Shown piece after piece: positions 8,667 to 17,472 of a DNA stretch of 64,000 nucleotides. Both the position numbers and the translations under genes were made by a program. The stretch is from Apilactobacillus apisilvae (GTDB lineage: Bacteria > Bacillota > Bacilli > Lactobacillales > Lactobacillaceae): contig NZ_CP093362.1 of NCBI RefSeq assembly GCF_023380225.1, forward strand, positions 186,001 through 250,000, given 5' to 3'. The notes under the pieces were generated by a model. That model did not search any database and was not told the origin of the DNA. It saw only the letters and a list, made by a program, of their open reading frames with translations. Within the stretch, counting starts at the first letter, position 1. Every line of letters begins with the position of its first letter.

Positions 8667-9479
8667 TTGGATAGACGTGCAATTGGTTTTATGGATTCAG
8701 GTGTAGGTGGACTAACAGTTGTTAAGGAAGCTTTACACCAACTACCTAATGAAAATGTTATTTTCTTAGGAGATGAAGCCAGATTACCATACGGAGAAAA
8801 ATCTCCTAAAGAAATTAAGAAGTTTGCTCTACAAATTTCTAGATTTTTAGTTAATAAGGGAATTAAAACTTTAGTTATTGCTTGTAATACTGCGACTGCC
8901 CATGCACTAAAACTATTGCAGCATAATTTAGACATTCCTGTAATAGGGGTTATTTATCCGGGTAGTTTAACAGCAGTTCGTTCATCTAAGGGTAGAAGAA
9001 TAGGTATTATTGCTACTAATGGTACAATTAAGAGTAAAGCATATGAAAAAACAATTAAGTCCATTAGTGATGACACTACATTATTTGGCCTTGGATGCCC
9101 TAGATTTATACCAATGGTTGAAGCAGGAAAAGATAAAAGTGAAGAAGATCAAAAAATAGTTAATCATGATTTGCTTCCTATAAAAAAAGATAATGTTGAT
9201 ACTTTAATAATGGGATGTACTCATTATCCAATTATGAGAAATTTAATTCAAAATGCAGTAGGTTTTAATGTCCATTTAGTGGATCCTGGAGTGGCGGTTA
9301 TTGATGATTTGAAAAAAGTGCTAAAAGATAATGACTTAATTAATAGTAGTTTAAATAAAAGTAAATTAGAATTTTATACAACTGGTTCTGTTCATGAATT
9401 TAAACATGTTGCGGAAGAATGGTTAAATTTAAGTATTGAAGTAAAACATATTTCAATTTCTACTTTAGAGGAGGCTTAA
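8667..9479 (+). CDS. murI: Glutamate racemase
   Basis: Makes D-glutamate for peptidoglycan from L-glutamate. It has 270 residues, with the substrate loop GFMDSGVGGLTVVKEA at the N-terminus and the two catalytic cysteines in ACNTATAH (about residue 74) and GCTHYPI (about residue 185). It starts with TTG behind AAGAAGG; the start is fixed by the family N-terminus. rdgB begins 2 bases after its stop, so the pair is an operon. It is distinct from the second Cys-Cys racemase at 58543, which looks aspartate specific. Confidence 0.96.
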   Translation: MDRRAIGFMDSGVGGLTVVKEALHQLPNENVIFLGDEARLPYGEKSPKEIKKFALQISRFLVNKGIKTLVIACNTATAHALKLLQHNLDIPVIGVIYPGSLTAVRSSKGRRIGIIATNGTIKSKAYEKTIKSISDDTTLFGLGCPRFIPMVEAGKDKSEEDQKIVNHDLLPIKKDNVDTLIMGCTHYPIMRNLIQNAVGFNVHLVDPGVAVIDDLKKVLKDNDLINSSLNKSKLEFYTTGSVHEFKHVAEEWLNLSIEVKHISISTLEEA

Positions 9480-9481
9480 AC

Positions 9482-10072
9482 TTGGATAAAATAATTATTG
9501 CAACTAATAATGAAAATAAAGCTGCTGAATTCAGAGAAATGTTTGTCGGTAAAAATATCGAATTTAAGACTCTTAAAGATTTTCCTCAAATTCATAATAT
9601 AAAAGAAGATGGAAAAACTTTTGAAGAAAATGCTACTATTAAGGCCAAAACAGTTCATAAAATAACAAATTTACCCGTTCTTGCTGATGATTCTGGCTTA
9701 GAAGTTCATTCTATTAATGATGAACCTGGTGTTTATTCTGCTAGATACGCTGGAGATCATGACGATGTTGCCAATAATAAGAAGTTACTAAAAAAATTAT
9801 CAAATAAGAACGATAGAAGTGCTACTTTTAAAACTTGTTTAGTATTAATTAAAAATAGTAATAAAAAATTAGTAGTTAATGGTCTTTTGAATGGTCAAAT
9901 TTTAAAAGAACCAAAGGGAAATAATGGATTTGGATATGATCCATTATTTTATATACCTAGTATGCATAAATCATTAGCTGAAATGTCTGAAGCAGATAAA
10001 AATAAAATCAGTCATCGTGGTCAAGCTATTAAAAAATTATTTAAAGATTTCGATAATTGGTGGATTAATTAA
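9482..10072 (+). CDS. rdgB: Non-canonical purine NTP pyrophosphatase (RdgB/HAM1)
   Basis: House-cleaning enzyme of 196 residues that hydrolyses dITP, ITP and XTP to monophosphates and keeps them out of DNA. Motifs are IIIATNNENKAAEF at the N-terminus, LADDSGLEV with the catalytic acid residues (about residue 66), and the C-terminal NGFGYDPLFY and SHRGQA. It starts with TTG behind GAGGAGG. It overlaps no other gene and is tightly coupled to murI, the usual arrangement in lactobacilli. Confidence 0.96.
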   Translation: MDKIIIATNNENKAAEFREMFVGKNIEFKTLKDFPQIHNIKEDGKTFEENATIKAKTVHKITNLPVLADDSGLEVHSINDEPGVYSARYAGDHDDVANNKKLLKKLSNKNDRSATFKTCLVLIKNSNKKLVVNGLLNGQILKEPKGNNGFGYDPLFYIPSMHKSLAEMSEADKNKISHRGQAIKKLFKDFDNWWIN

Positions 10073-10144
10073 AAATTAACTAATTGTAAAAAAATTAGTA
10101 AAATGCTATTCTAAATATATAGTATGAAAAGGGGGAGGAATTGT

Positions 10145-10525
10145 ATGACAATAGGAGCTTTAGCAGGTTTAATTGCTGCAATTGCATTTTTAATTTTGGC
10201 TGTAAGTGCCGCAGTAGTATTAATTAAACTTTCAAAAACTGTTGATGAGGTTAATAAAAATCTTAGCTCAATTTCTCAAGATGTTGATGTATTATCAAAA
10301 CAAACTGAAGAAATTATGATTAGTTCAAACACTATGATTAAAGATCTAAACGAAAAGGTAAATACATTAGATCCAGTATATAAGGCCGCTGCTGACGTTG
10401 GTCAAAGTGTTTCTGATTTAAATAACGCTACTCAAAACTTAACTAAACGTTTTCAAGAAAGAAACAAACCAACTTTCATGGAAAAAGCTGCAAGTGTAGG
10501 TTTTAAATTATTTAAAAAGAAATAA
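10145..10525 (+). CDS. DUF948 membrane-anchored protein
   Basis: Protein of 126 residues with one N-terminal membrane helix (residues 1-27, Ala/Ile/Leu-rich) followed by a long soluble amphipathic coiled-coil region with regular Ser/Asn/Asp spacing, as in the DUF948 family (Bacillus YtxG). That family is linked to general stress. The ATG was chosen behind AAGGGGGAGG rather than the upstream ATG that lies before that ribosome binding site. The next gene (YtxH type) starts 13 bases downstream, the conserved ytxG-ytxH pairing. The molecular function is unknown. Confidence 0.88.
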   Translation: MTIGALAGLIAAIAFLILAVSAAVVLIKLSKTVDEVNKNLSSISQDVDVLSKQTEEIMISSNTMIKDLNEKVNTLDPVYKAAADVGQSVSDLNNATQNLTKRFQERNKPTFMEKAASVGFKLFKKK

Positions 10526-10538
10526 GGAGAGTGTTTTT

Positions 10539-10958
10539 ATGAAAAAGACAGGATTGTTTTTTATGGGTTTAACTGCTGGGGCAGCTGCCGCAGCTTACTT
10601 TGGATATCGTAAATTAGATGATGAAAAAGCTAAAAAAATAGTAGATAATACTAAACAAACTGCTAATAGTCTTAAGGATCGTGCGTTAGACTATGCCTTT
10701 TATGCAATGGATTCAATGGATAATGCGAAAGAATCATTACAGTCTAAGACCTCAGATGCAACATCTAAGATTAAAGATGTTGCTAGTAAAACTAATGATA
10801 ATGTAGTAAATAAAGCTCAATACTATTATGATGAAGGTAGTACTCAGTTTCATAAATCAGCCAATAATTTAAGATCAAAGGCTAAGAATAATGAAGACAA
10901 TGATAATGAAGATGTTGTTGTTGATCCAGATTTCTTATCTAAGGAAAATGAAAAGTAG
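10539..10958 (+). CDS. YtxH-domain protein
   Basis: Protein of 139 residues with a short hydrophobic Ala/Gly-rich N-terminus (GLFFMGLTAGAAAAAYFGYRK), which is the YtxH signature, then a low-complexity Lys/Asp/Ser/Asn helical tail ending in an acidic patch. Bacillus YtxH is a general stress protein of unknown action. AAGGAGAG lies before the ATG. It forms an operon with the DUF948 gene and is closed by a clear terminator, so ccpA is a separate unit. Confidence 0.85.
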   Translation: MKKTGLFFMGLTAGAAAAAYFGYRKLDDEKAKKIVDNTKQTANSLKDRALDYAFYAMDSMDNAKESLQSKTSDATSKIKDVASKTNDNVVNKAQYYYDEGSTQFHKSANNLRSKAKNNEDNDNEDVVVDPDFLSKENEK

Positions 10959-10970
10959 TTTTATAAAAAA

Positions 10971-11000
10971 GACTTGAAGTTATAGCTTCAAGTCTTTTTT
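10971..11000 (+). terminator. Rho-independent terminator after the YtxH gene
   Basis: Perfect ten-base stem GACTTGAAGT... / ...GCTTCAAGTC around a short loop, followed by six T. Confidence 0.9.
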
Positions 11001-11046
11001 ATATACTTGTTATTTATATATTAATCTGCTATATTTATATTCATAA

Positions 11047-11060
11047 TGAAAGCGCTATAA
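11047..11060 (+). promoter_or_regulatory. cre-like site upstream of ccpA
   Basis: TGAAAGCGCTATAA matches the catabolite-responsive element consensus TGWAANCGNTNWCA at 13 of 14 positions, including the central CG. It lies 37 bases before the ccpA start, a position suited to autoregulation by CcpA, which is known in other Firmicutes. Binding is inferred. Confidence 0.6.
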
Positions 11061-11096
11061 AACTTTCTGTTGATATATTTAAGAAGGGATTAATCT

Positions 11097-12101
11097 ATGG
11101 ATAAACAAAGCGTAACAATCTATGATGTTGCTAGAGAATCAAAAGTTTCTATGGCTACAGTTTCAAGAGTCTTAAATGGTAATTCAAACGTTAGACCTGC
11201 TACAAAACAAAAAGTAATGGATGTTATTAATAAAATGGAATACCGTCCTAATGCTGTTGCTAGAGGCTTAGCTAGTAAGAAGACAACTACTGTTGGAGTT
11301 ATTATTCCAGATGTAACCGATGAATATTTTGCTTCTCTTGCAAGAGGAATTGATGATATTGCTTCTATGTATAAATATAATATAATTTTAGCTAATTCTG
11401 ATGACAATCCTGATAAACAGATTAAAGTTTTAAATAATTTATTAAGTAAACAAGTTGACGGTATTATTTTTATGGGAAATGAAATTAGTGATGAACTGAT
11501 TATTGAATTCAAACGTTCTAATGCTCCTATTGTTTTAGCTGGATCTATTGATGATTCTGGATCTGTTCCTAGTGTAAACATTGATTATACTGATGCAGTA
11601 ATGGATGAAACAATTCAATTAATAAAACATTCTAATCGGAAAATTGCATTCATTTCTGGTTCTTTGAATCAAACTATAAATAAAAAATATCGATTAAAAG
11701 GATACCGAAAAGCTTTAAAAAAATATAACTATAAATTTGATGATAAAATGATTTTTGAAACTAATTCTAGTTATGAAGACGGCTATAAATTAGCTAATAA
11801 ACTGATTAATGAAAAAGTCAAAGCAGCGATTGTTACTAATGATGAACTGGCTGCAGGAGTTATGAATGGCTTAACAGATTCTGGTATAAATATTCCTAAT
11901 GATTTTGAAATATTTACAAGTAATAATACTAAATTATCAAAGATGGTTAGACCACAGTTATCTTCAATAACCCAGCCATTATATGATATTGGGGCAGTTT
12001 CCATGAGATTATTAACTAAGATAATGAACAATGAACCAATTAATGAAAAACAGGTTTTATTAAACTATGATATTTTACAAAGAGATTCAACAAAGGTTTA
12101 A
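11097..12101 (+). CDS. ccpA: Catabolite control protein A (LacI family)
   Basis: Global regulator of carbon catabolite repression, 334 residues. The LacI-type helix-turn-helix is at the N-terminus (TIYDVARESKVSMATVSRVLNGN) with the hinge PNAVARGLA, followed by the periplasmic-binding-protein-like domain that contacts HPr-Ser-P. The N-terminal sequence is the CcpA type rather than a sugar-specific repressor, and the location near a cre-like site and upstream of ackA fits. An AAGAAGG ribosome binding site precedes the ATG. It is a single-gene unit with a possible autoregulatory operator. Confidence 0.92.
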   Translation: MDKQSVTIYDVARESKVSMATVSRVLNGNSNVRPATKQKVMDVINKMEYRPNAVARGLASKKTTTVGVIIPDVTDEYFASLARGIDDIASMYKYNIILANSDDNPDKQIKVLNNLLSKQVDGIIFMGNEISDELIIEFKRSNAPIVLAGSIDDSGSVPSVNIDYTDAVMDETIQLIKHSNRKIAFISGSLNQTINKKYRLKGYRKALKKYNYKFDDKMIFETNSSYEDGYKLANKLINEKVKAAIVTNDELAAGVMNGLTDSGINIPNDFEIFTSNNTKLSKMVRPQLSSITQPLYDIGAVSMRLLTKIMNNEPINEKQVLLNYDILQRDSTKV

Positions 12102-12188
12102 TTAACTTGATTAACTAAATTCATATTGATATACTTAATATGTTTGCAATTAAAAGAATTTGACTTAGACGAGAGGAGTGCTGAGATC

Positions 12189-12923
12189 ATGTCAGGACAT
12201 TCAAAATGGCATAACATACAGGGTCGTAAAGGTGCCCAAGATAAAAAACGTGGTAAGATTTTTCAAAAAATTTCACGTGACTTATACCAAGCAGCTAAAG
12301 CTGGAGGTGCTGAAGCAGATGGAAATCCTCAATTACGTTTAGTTATTGATAAGGCCCATGCTGCTAATATGCCTAAAGATAATATCCAACGTGCGCTAGA
12401 TAAAGCAACTGGTGTTGGTGGAGCCAATTATGAAGAAATCACTTATGAAGGATACGGTCCAGCGGGTACAGCTATTATGGTTTCTTGTTTAACAGATAAC
12501 AAGAATCGTACAGCTGCAGCTATTCGTTCCGCATTTACTCATCATGGTGGCTCATTAGGTTCAAATGGTTCTGTTTCATACATGTTTGATCGTAAGGGCT
12601 ACATCGTTATTTTACGTGACGGATTAGATGTTGATGAAGATAGTATGCTAATGGACGCACTTGAAGCTGGTGCCGATGATATGAAGGCTAGTGATGATAA
12701 ATTTGAAATTTTTGTTACTCCTTCAGATTTAAACACTGTTCGTGATGAATTACAAAAGAAATATACTTTGGATACTGCTGAAGTAACTATGTTTCCACAA
12801 ACTACTACTGAAGTACCTAGTGACAAAGTATCACAATACACGGGCCTAATCGATGAACTAGATGAAAATGATGATGTTCAAGATGTTTATGAAGCTGTTA
12901 AACTACCAGCTGATGCTGAATAA
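12189..12923 (+). CDS. YebC/PmpR family regulatory protein
   Basis: Protein of 244 residues with the family opening [23 protein letters not shown] and the [14 protein letters not shown] and [13 protein letters not shown] motifs. YebC-family proteins act as transcriptional regulators and, from more recent work, as translation factors relieving stalling at proline stretches. The ATG behind GAGAGGAG was chosen because it gives the exact conserved N-terminus; an upstream in-frame methionine adds an unconserved leader. A terminator follows directly, and the comG operon starts next. Confidence 0.95.
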   Translation: MSGHSKWHNIQGRKGAQDKKRGKIFQKISRDLYQAAKAGGAEADGNPQLRLVIDKAHAANMPKDNIQRALDKATGVGGANYEEITYEGYGPAGTAIMVSCLTDNKNRTAAAIRSAFTHHGGSLGSNGSVSYMFDRKGYIVILRDGLDVDEDSMLMDALEAGADDMKASDDKFEIFVTPSDLNTVRDELQKKYTLDTAEVTMFPQTTTEVPSDKVSQYTGLIDELDENDDVQDVYEAVKLPADAE

Positions 12924-12941
12924 TTTAAAATTTTTTTAATG

Positions 12942-12972
12942 GATGTGCAATGTTATTGCACATCTTTTTTTT
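12942..12972 (+). terminator. Rho-independent terminator after the YebC gene
   Basis: Ten-base perfect stem GATGTGCAAT / ATTGCACATC with GTT loop, followed by eight T. It separates the YebC gene from comGA. Confidence 0.92.
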
Positions 12973-13027
12973 ATTGTCTAAAAATAAATTAACCTTTATT
13001 ACGAATATATATATTGGAGGGTATTTT

Positions 13028-13921
13028 ATGAAGATGATGGATTATTTTCAAATTTTGATTAATCATGCAATTGAAATTAAAGCTAATGATATATACATTT
13101 TTCCTAACAGTGAAAATTTTGCAATAAAAATGCATTCTAATTTAGAAATTATTGATTATGAAATATTGAAAAATGATTTTGCTGATAAATTGTTTAATTA
13201 TTGTAAATATATATCAAGTATGTCAATTAGTGAAAAAAGGAGGCCACAATTAGGATCATATTTATATCAGCATAATAACATTAACTATTATTTGCGTTTT
13301 TCTTCGGTTGGTAATTTTGATAATAAAGAGTCGATGGTTATTAGGATTATTTATTCAATTAATGACCAGTCGATAAAATATATTGATAATAATCAACTAT
13401 TATCTTTAGAAAAAAATGCACATAAAGGTGGAATGATTTTATTTGCTGGAACCACAGGATCTGGTAAAACTACATCTGTTTATAAATTGGCTAATATGTT
13501 AGGGAGAAACAAAGTTGTAATGAGTATAGAAGATCCAGTCGAAATAGTTAATGAATCATTTTTGCAACTTCAAGTTAATGATAATGCTGGAATGGGGTAT
13601 AACGAACTCATAAAAGTTGGGTTAAGACATCGTCCTGATATTTTTATTATTGGAGAAATTAGAGATAATAGAACTGCTAGTGCAGCAATCAGAGCAGCGT
13701 TATCTGGCCATTTAGTTTTAAGTACTATTCATGCTAATAATGCTGAAAGTGTATTAAATAGAATTCATCAATTAGATATTAACTTATCAGATATTGAACA
13801 ATCAATTAATACAATTGTATATCAGCAGTTAGTTAAAGATAATAGTTATAATAATTCGGCTAGTTTAACCATTATTGAGAATCCATCTAAAAAAATGGAG
13901 AAAATAAATGATATTTTTTAA
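13028..13921 (+). CDS. comGA: Competence pseudopilus assembly ATPase ComGA
   Basis: Cytoplasmic GspE/PilB-type ATPase of 297 residues that powers assembly of the competence pseudopilus for DNA uptake. Walker A is FAGTTGSGKTTS (about residue 140), followed by the Asp box and Walker B region RPDIFIIGEIRD (about residue 213) and the His box HLVLSTIHANN. The ATG after GGAGGG is chosen; it lies at the expected family N-terminus. It overlaps comGB by 14 bases. It is the first gene of a seven-gene operon. Motifs are intact, so the motor is probably functional. Confidence 0.95.
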   Translation: MKMMDYFQILINHAIEIKANDIYIFPNSENFAIKMHSNLEIIDYEILKNDFADKLFNYCKYISSMSISEKRRPQLGSYLYQHNNINYYLRFSSVGNFDNKESMVIRIIYSINDQSIKYIDNNQLLSLEKNAHKGGMILFAGTTGSGKTTSVYKLANMLGRNKVVMSIEDPVEIVNESFLQLQVNDNAGMGYNELIKVGLRHRPDIFIIGEIRDNRTASAAIRAALSGHLVLSTIHANNAESVLNRIHQLDINLSDIEQSINTIVYQQLVKDNSYNNSASLTIIENPSKKMEKINDIF

Positions 13922-14897
13922 AAACAGGAAGAAAATGACCTCAATTCAGCAACAAAATTTTTTTAAGATACTGAGTGAAATGTTGGAATCGGGGTTTAAT
14001 TTAAAAGAGTCATTACTTTTTATTAAGCAAACAAATAAAAAGTTTATAATTATTGACGATATTTTAACTAATTTAGAAAATGGTAAATATTTTAGTCATA
14101 GTATTAGATGTTATATTAACGGTGAACTTTATAATCAAATTTATTTAAGTGAAAAAAATGGTAATTTAATTGAATGTCTTAAAGAAATAAGTAAGTATAT
14201 AAATATTAAAAATAAACAAAATAAAAAGATAAAAGAAATATTGGCTTATCCAATTTTCTTAATTATGCTGCTTTTATTTGGTGTAGCGGGTATTAATAAG
14301 ATATTAATGCCTCAAATTAATAATATTGCCTATAAAGAGGAGTATAACTTCCAATTTTTTTATTTTTTAACATTTCTATTAGTATTTGCTTTATTTCTTA
14401 TTATAATATTTTATATAAAACAACCATTTTTAAAGAAAAGAGAACTTATTATTAAGCTTCCTTTTTTAGGAAAAATTTATAAAAGTTATCTAAATTATTA
14501 CTTATCGTATAGTCTTTATTTAATGCTAAAAAATGGAATTGATATCAAAGATATTTTAAATATTATGAATTGTTTTCAGAAGGGGACAATAAATTATCAT
14601 TTGAGTTTTGAAATTAAACATCAAATTGAAAATGGATGTAATTATTCCAAGATTATTAATAAATATAATTTTATTCCTAATGAATTTAATTTATTTTTTT
14701 CACAGGGCAATTCCAGAGATAATTTATTAAGAAATTTATTTATGTTCTCAAAATTACAATTTGAAGAAATGATTAATAAAACTAATCGACTTATAAATCT
14801 TATTCAACCAATCTTATTTTTAATTATTGGAGTTGGAATAGTATTCTCATATTTATCAATATTAATGCCAATATATAAATCATTAAGGGGAATTTAA
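13908..14897 (+). CDS. comGB: Competence type II secretion-like membrane protein ComGB
   Basis: Polytopic GspF/PilC-like inner membrane platform protein of 329 residues. Three strong hydrophobic segments are visible (about residues 115-135, 150-172 and 300-325), and the repeated GspF-type domains flank them. It partners with ComGA to assemble the ComGC pseudopilus. It begins inside comGA and ends one base before comGC, so translation is coupled throughout. The sequence is very Ile/Asn/Lys rich, in line with the AT-rich genome. Confidence 0.93.
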   Translation: MIFFKNRKKMTSIQQQNFFKILSEMLESGFNLKESLLFIKQTNKKFIIIDDILTNLENGKYFSHSIRCYINGELYNQIYLSEKNGNLIECLKEISKYINIKNKQNKKIKEILAYPIFLIMLLLFGVAGINKILMPQINNIAYKEEYNFQFFYFLTFLLVFALFLIIIFYIKQPFLKKRELIIKLPFLGKIYKSYLNYYLSYSLYLMLKNGIDIKDILNIMNCFQKGTINYHLSFEIKHQIENGCNYSKIINKYNFIPNEFNLFFSQGNSRDNLLRNLFMFSKLQFEEMINKTNRLINLIQPILFLIIGVGIVFSYLSILMPIYKSLRGI

Positions 14898-14898
14898 A

Positions 14899-15207
14899 AT
14901 GACAATTAAGAAGAAAAAACCAGCGTTTACATTAATAGAAATGACAATAGTGTTATTTATTATTTCATTATTGATTTTAATTATTGTTCCTAATTTGACC
15001 GGTCAAAGAAAACGAGCAGAATCTGTTCATAGTAATGCAATGACTTCACTAATTCAAAGCCAAATTGATGCATATTTAATTGATAATGATGATGGTAGTG
15101 TTACTTATGAATCTTTAAAAAATAAAAATTATCTAAGTGACGTTCAGATTAAACGTGCCGAAAAGCAAGGAATTAGAATTGAAGATAATCAAGCTATTAA
15201 AAAATAA
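14899..15207 (+). CDS. comGC: Major competence pseudopilin ComGC
   Basis: Type IV pilin-like protein of 102 residues and the main pseudopilus subunit. The prepilin motif KKKKPA|FTLIEMTIVLFIISLL has a basic leader, cleavage before Phe and the conserved Glu at mature position 5. A hydrophobic assembly helix and a small soluble domain follow. The leader has Pro-Ala before the cleavage site instead of Gly; Ala at -1 is tolerated by many prepilin peptidases. It is followed by comGD, whose start lies within its 3' end. Confidence 0.93.
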   Translation: MTIKKKKPAFTLIEMTIVLFIISLLILIIVPNLTGQRKRAESVHSNAMTSLIQSQIDAYLIDNDDGSVTYESLKNKNYLSDVQIKRAEKQGIRIEDNQAIKK

Positions 15208-15637
15208 AACTGATGGATTTACCAGTATTGAAATGATTATAGTAATGGCCTTAACAGCAACATTTCTTTCTTTTACTATTTTTATTTATCAAACTACTAA
15301 TAGTTACCATCGTAATGATGAGTCTGCATTTTGGAATGCCTTTAAGCATCAATGGGATAGTGTACTAACTGCTACTAAATTAACTACTCATGCCAATGTA
15401 ACTAGCAGCATTGTGGTAACTAAGGATGAAGTTAATTTTTACTATTGGAATAATATCAAAAAGAAAATTAAAGTCCCTGAAACGTTAGAGATATACAGTT
15501 CTTCTTATAAAATAAATATAAAAAGTGGTGGATATGTTGCTCCATCAACTTATCGATGGAAGTCTAAAATTAGTGGGGATATTTATAAACAAACTTTTCA
15601 ATTAGGTTGGGGGATATATCATTTGGAAAAAGAGTAA
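15179..15637 (+). CDS. comGD: Minor competence pseudopilin ComGD
   Basis: Minor pseudopilin of about 152 residues with the prepilin signature KNKTDG|FTSIEMIIVMALTATFL (Gly at -1, Glu at +5) and a soluble C-terminal domain. The start was placed at a TTG behind AAGGA within the end of comGC, which gives a 13-residue basic leader of the usual length. A GTG at 15137 is in frame but has no ribosome binding site. It is the fourth gene of the comG operon and overlaps comGC by 29 bases and comGE by about 17. Confidence 0.85.
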   Translation: MKIIKLLKNKTDGFTSIEMIIVMALTATFLSFTIFIYQTTNSYHRNDESAFWNAFKHQWDSVLTATKLTTHANVTSSIVVTKDEVNFYYWNNIKKKIKVPETLEIYSSSYKINIKSGGYVAPSTYRWKSKISGDIYKQTFQLGWGIYHLEKE

Positions 15638-15800
15638 TAAATCTGCGTTTATTATGTTAGATAGTTTAATAGCAATCACCTTAATTTCTTCAGGAATTTT
15701 ATTATATTTACAATGTGATCAATTGATGAATAAATCTATTAAAAAATATGAATATAGATTAAGTCAGAGTAGAGAAAAATATGAACAGAAATTTAAATAA
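15621..15800 (+). CDS. comGE: Small minor pseudopilin ComGE with a probable ATT start
   Basis: Reading frame of 59 residues with a prepilin-type N-terminus: a basic leader (WKKSNKSA), then FIMLDSLIAITLISSGILLYL, with Asp where Glu is usual at mature position 5, and a short Lys/Glu-rich tail. Its place between comGD and comGF is the comGE position. No ATG, GTG or TTG precedes the prepilin motif: a TAG stop closes the frame at 15603-15605. The likely start is ATT at 15621, 6 bases behind GGGGGA. The first ATG (15654) would remove the leader. It is shorter than most ComGE proteins, so it may be decaying. Confidence 0.7.
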   Translation: MWKKSNKSAFIMLDSLIAITLISSGILLYLQCDQLMNKSIKKYEYRLSQSREKYEQKFK

Positions 15801-16209
15801 ACAAGCGTTTACTATCATTGAAACTATTATTGGATTAATATTGGTTGCTTCAATTGCTCTTTTGATTAATAATTCAATTCCATATTTAAATTATGAAAAT
15901 AAAACAAACAATGATAATTTAATTAATTATCATATCTTTTTAAAAACTATCGAGTCTAAAAAACTAAATTTAAAAGTATTAAATGCTAATGATGACACGG
16001 CTAATTTTATTAATTATGACACTCAAAAAAGATATAGGATTTCTTTGTATAAGAACATGTTAAGATTGTCTGGTGATAAAAATGGTCATGTTCCTTTACT
16101 GGATAATGTAACTAATATCGAATTTAAAATAGTTAATCATCACCTACATTTAATAGTGATTTTAAAAGAAAATCAAAAATTTGAAAGTGTGAGCTCAATT
16201 GAAAGTTAA
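15781..16209 (+). CDS. comGF: Minor competence pseudopilin ComGF
   Basis: Protein of 142 residues with a prepilin-like start NKQA|FTIIETIIGLILVASIALL (Glu at +5) and a soluble ComGF-type domain with beta strands near the C-terminus (NVTNIEFKIVNHHLHLIV). It begins 20 bases inside comGE and ends overlapping the start of the tiny comGG frame. Identification rests on the motif, length and position in the operon. Confidence 0.88.
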   Translation: MNRNLNKQAFTIIETIIGLILVASIALLINNSIPYLNYENKTNNDNLINYHIFLKTIESKKLNLKVLNANDDTANFINYDTQKRYRISLYKNMLRLSGDKNGHVPLLDNVTNIEFKIVNHHLHLIVILKENQKFESVSSIES

Positions 16210-16336
16210 ATGTGAAGCTTCAGCCACAATGATAGCAATTATTTTTTTAACAATTTTATCTTTTATTTTATTAATAAAGTTTTCTAACTATAATGCTGAA
16301 ATTACTACCATTAAAGAATTGATAAAAAACTATTAG
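16199..16336 (+). CDS. comGG: Very small ComGG-like pseudopilin
   Basis: Frame of 45 residues beginning with TTG inside the end of comGF: a basic/Cys leader KVKCEASA followed by a hydrophobic helix TMIAIIFLTILSFILLIKF and a short polar tail. Its place at the end of the comG operon and its single N-terminal helix fit ComGG, which in Bacillus is about 120 residues. Here only the membrane-anchoring part is left. It could be a minimal functional subunit or a remnant. Sequence evidence alone is limited. Confidence 0.55.
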   Translation: MKVKCEASATMIAIIFLTILSFILLIKFSNYNAEITTIKELIKNY

Positions 16337-16424
16337 CTATATATATTTAAGTAATTTTTAGTTTATCTTGAATTAATTAATAATAATCTGGTAGTATGAA
16401 CTATGTAATAAATCTTTTAAGGGA

Positions 16425-17453
16425 GTGAGTATACTGGCTGAAAAAGATACAGAAACTTTGTTTAGTGTTTTAGATAAATCAACAGAAATTTTGAAAAATG
16501 AACTATCAATCTCATTTTTAGATGCATTTATTGAAACTGGTGATAATATCCTTAATTCTAATCAAGTGCATATTGAAAATGGACAACCTAGTGAAAGCAC
16601 TGTTTCTAAACTTGAAAAGCTGTATAATGAAATAGATTATAATTCTATGGATGCTGAGTCAATTAGGAAAGCTATCCAGATTATAATGATTAAAGCAACT
16701 AAAGAAGATGCTGTACAAGCAAATCATCAAATAACTCCTGATACAATTGCATCTATTATGGGTTACTTAATTATTAGATTATATAATGGCAAACCTAACA
16801 TTAATATATTAGATTTATCAGTTGGAACTGGTAATTTATTAAGTACCGTTATGAATCAATTGACAGATGAAATTAAAACTAAAGTTCATGGTGTCGGTGT
16901 TGATAATGATGATTCGATGTTAGCTATTGCTAGTTTGAATTTTCAAATGCAAAATAAAACAGATAATATGGACTTAATTCATCAAGACTCTGTCGATAAT
17001 TTATTTGTTGATGATTCAGACTTGGTTATTTCTGATTTACCAGTGGGCTATTATCCAATAGACGAAAACACTAAAAATTATAAAACCAGATCTAAAGATG
17101 GCCATTCATATGCTCACCATTTATTAATTGAACAAGGGATGAACCATGTTAAGCCTAACGGTTTTGGTGTCTTTTTAGTACCAAGTAATCTATTTAATAC
17201 TCCCGCTGCTAAGGAATTATTAAAATGGATCCAAGATAATGCTTATATGCAAGGTTTATTAAACTTACCTAAGGAATTATTTGCTAATTCAAATGCTCAA
17301 AAAGCCATTCTAATTTTACAAAAGCATGGTGATCAAGCTAAACAAGCAGATAAAATAATGTTAGGGGAATTTCCTTCCTTTAAGAATCCTTCAGCTTTTC
17401 AAAAATATTTAGCTGAAATTGTTGAATGGGAAGAAAATAATCTATTGAAATAA
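16425..17453 (+). CDS. ytxK: Class I SAM-dependent DNA methyltransferase-like protein (YtxK type)
   Basis: Protein of up to 342 residues with a HsdM-like N6-adenine methyltransferase fold: SAM-binding motif I ILDLSVGTGNLL (about residue 122) and catalytic motif IV SDLPVGYYP (about residue 200), the YtxK variant of NPPY. It is conserved between the comG genes and ackA in lactobacilli; the substrate is unknown. The GTG used here lies one base behind AAGGGA, which is too close. A CTG three codons later (16434) is better spaced and matches the family N-terminus, so the true start may be CTG. Confidence 0.88.
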   Translation: MSILAEKDTETLFSVLDKSTEILKNELSISFLDAFIETGDNILNSNQVHIENGQPSESTVSKLEKLYNEIDYNSMDAESIRKAIQIIMIKATKEDAVQANHQITPDTIASIMGYLIIRLYNGKPNINILDLSVGTGNLLSTVMNQLTDEIKTKVHGVGVDNDDSMLAIASLNFQMQNKTDNMDLIHQDSVDNLFVDDSDLVISDLPVGYYPIDENTKNYKTRSKDGHSYAHHLLIEQGMNHVKPNGFGVFLVPSNLFNTPAAKELLKWIQDNAYMQGLLNLPKELFANSNAQKAILILQKHGDQAKQADKIMLGEFPSFKNPSAFQKYLAEIVEWEENNLLK

Positions 17454-17472
17454 AAAAGTAGGGAGAACTATT

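Noticed and set aside
11120-11581. 153-codon minus-strand frame within ccpA
   Set aside because: Shadow of the LacI-type coding sequence; no start signal or family match.
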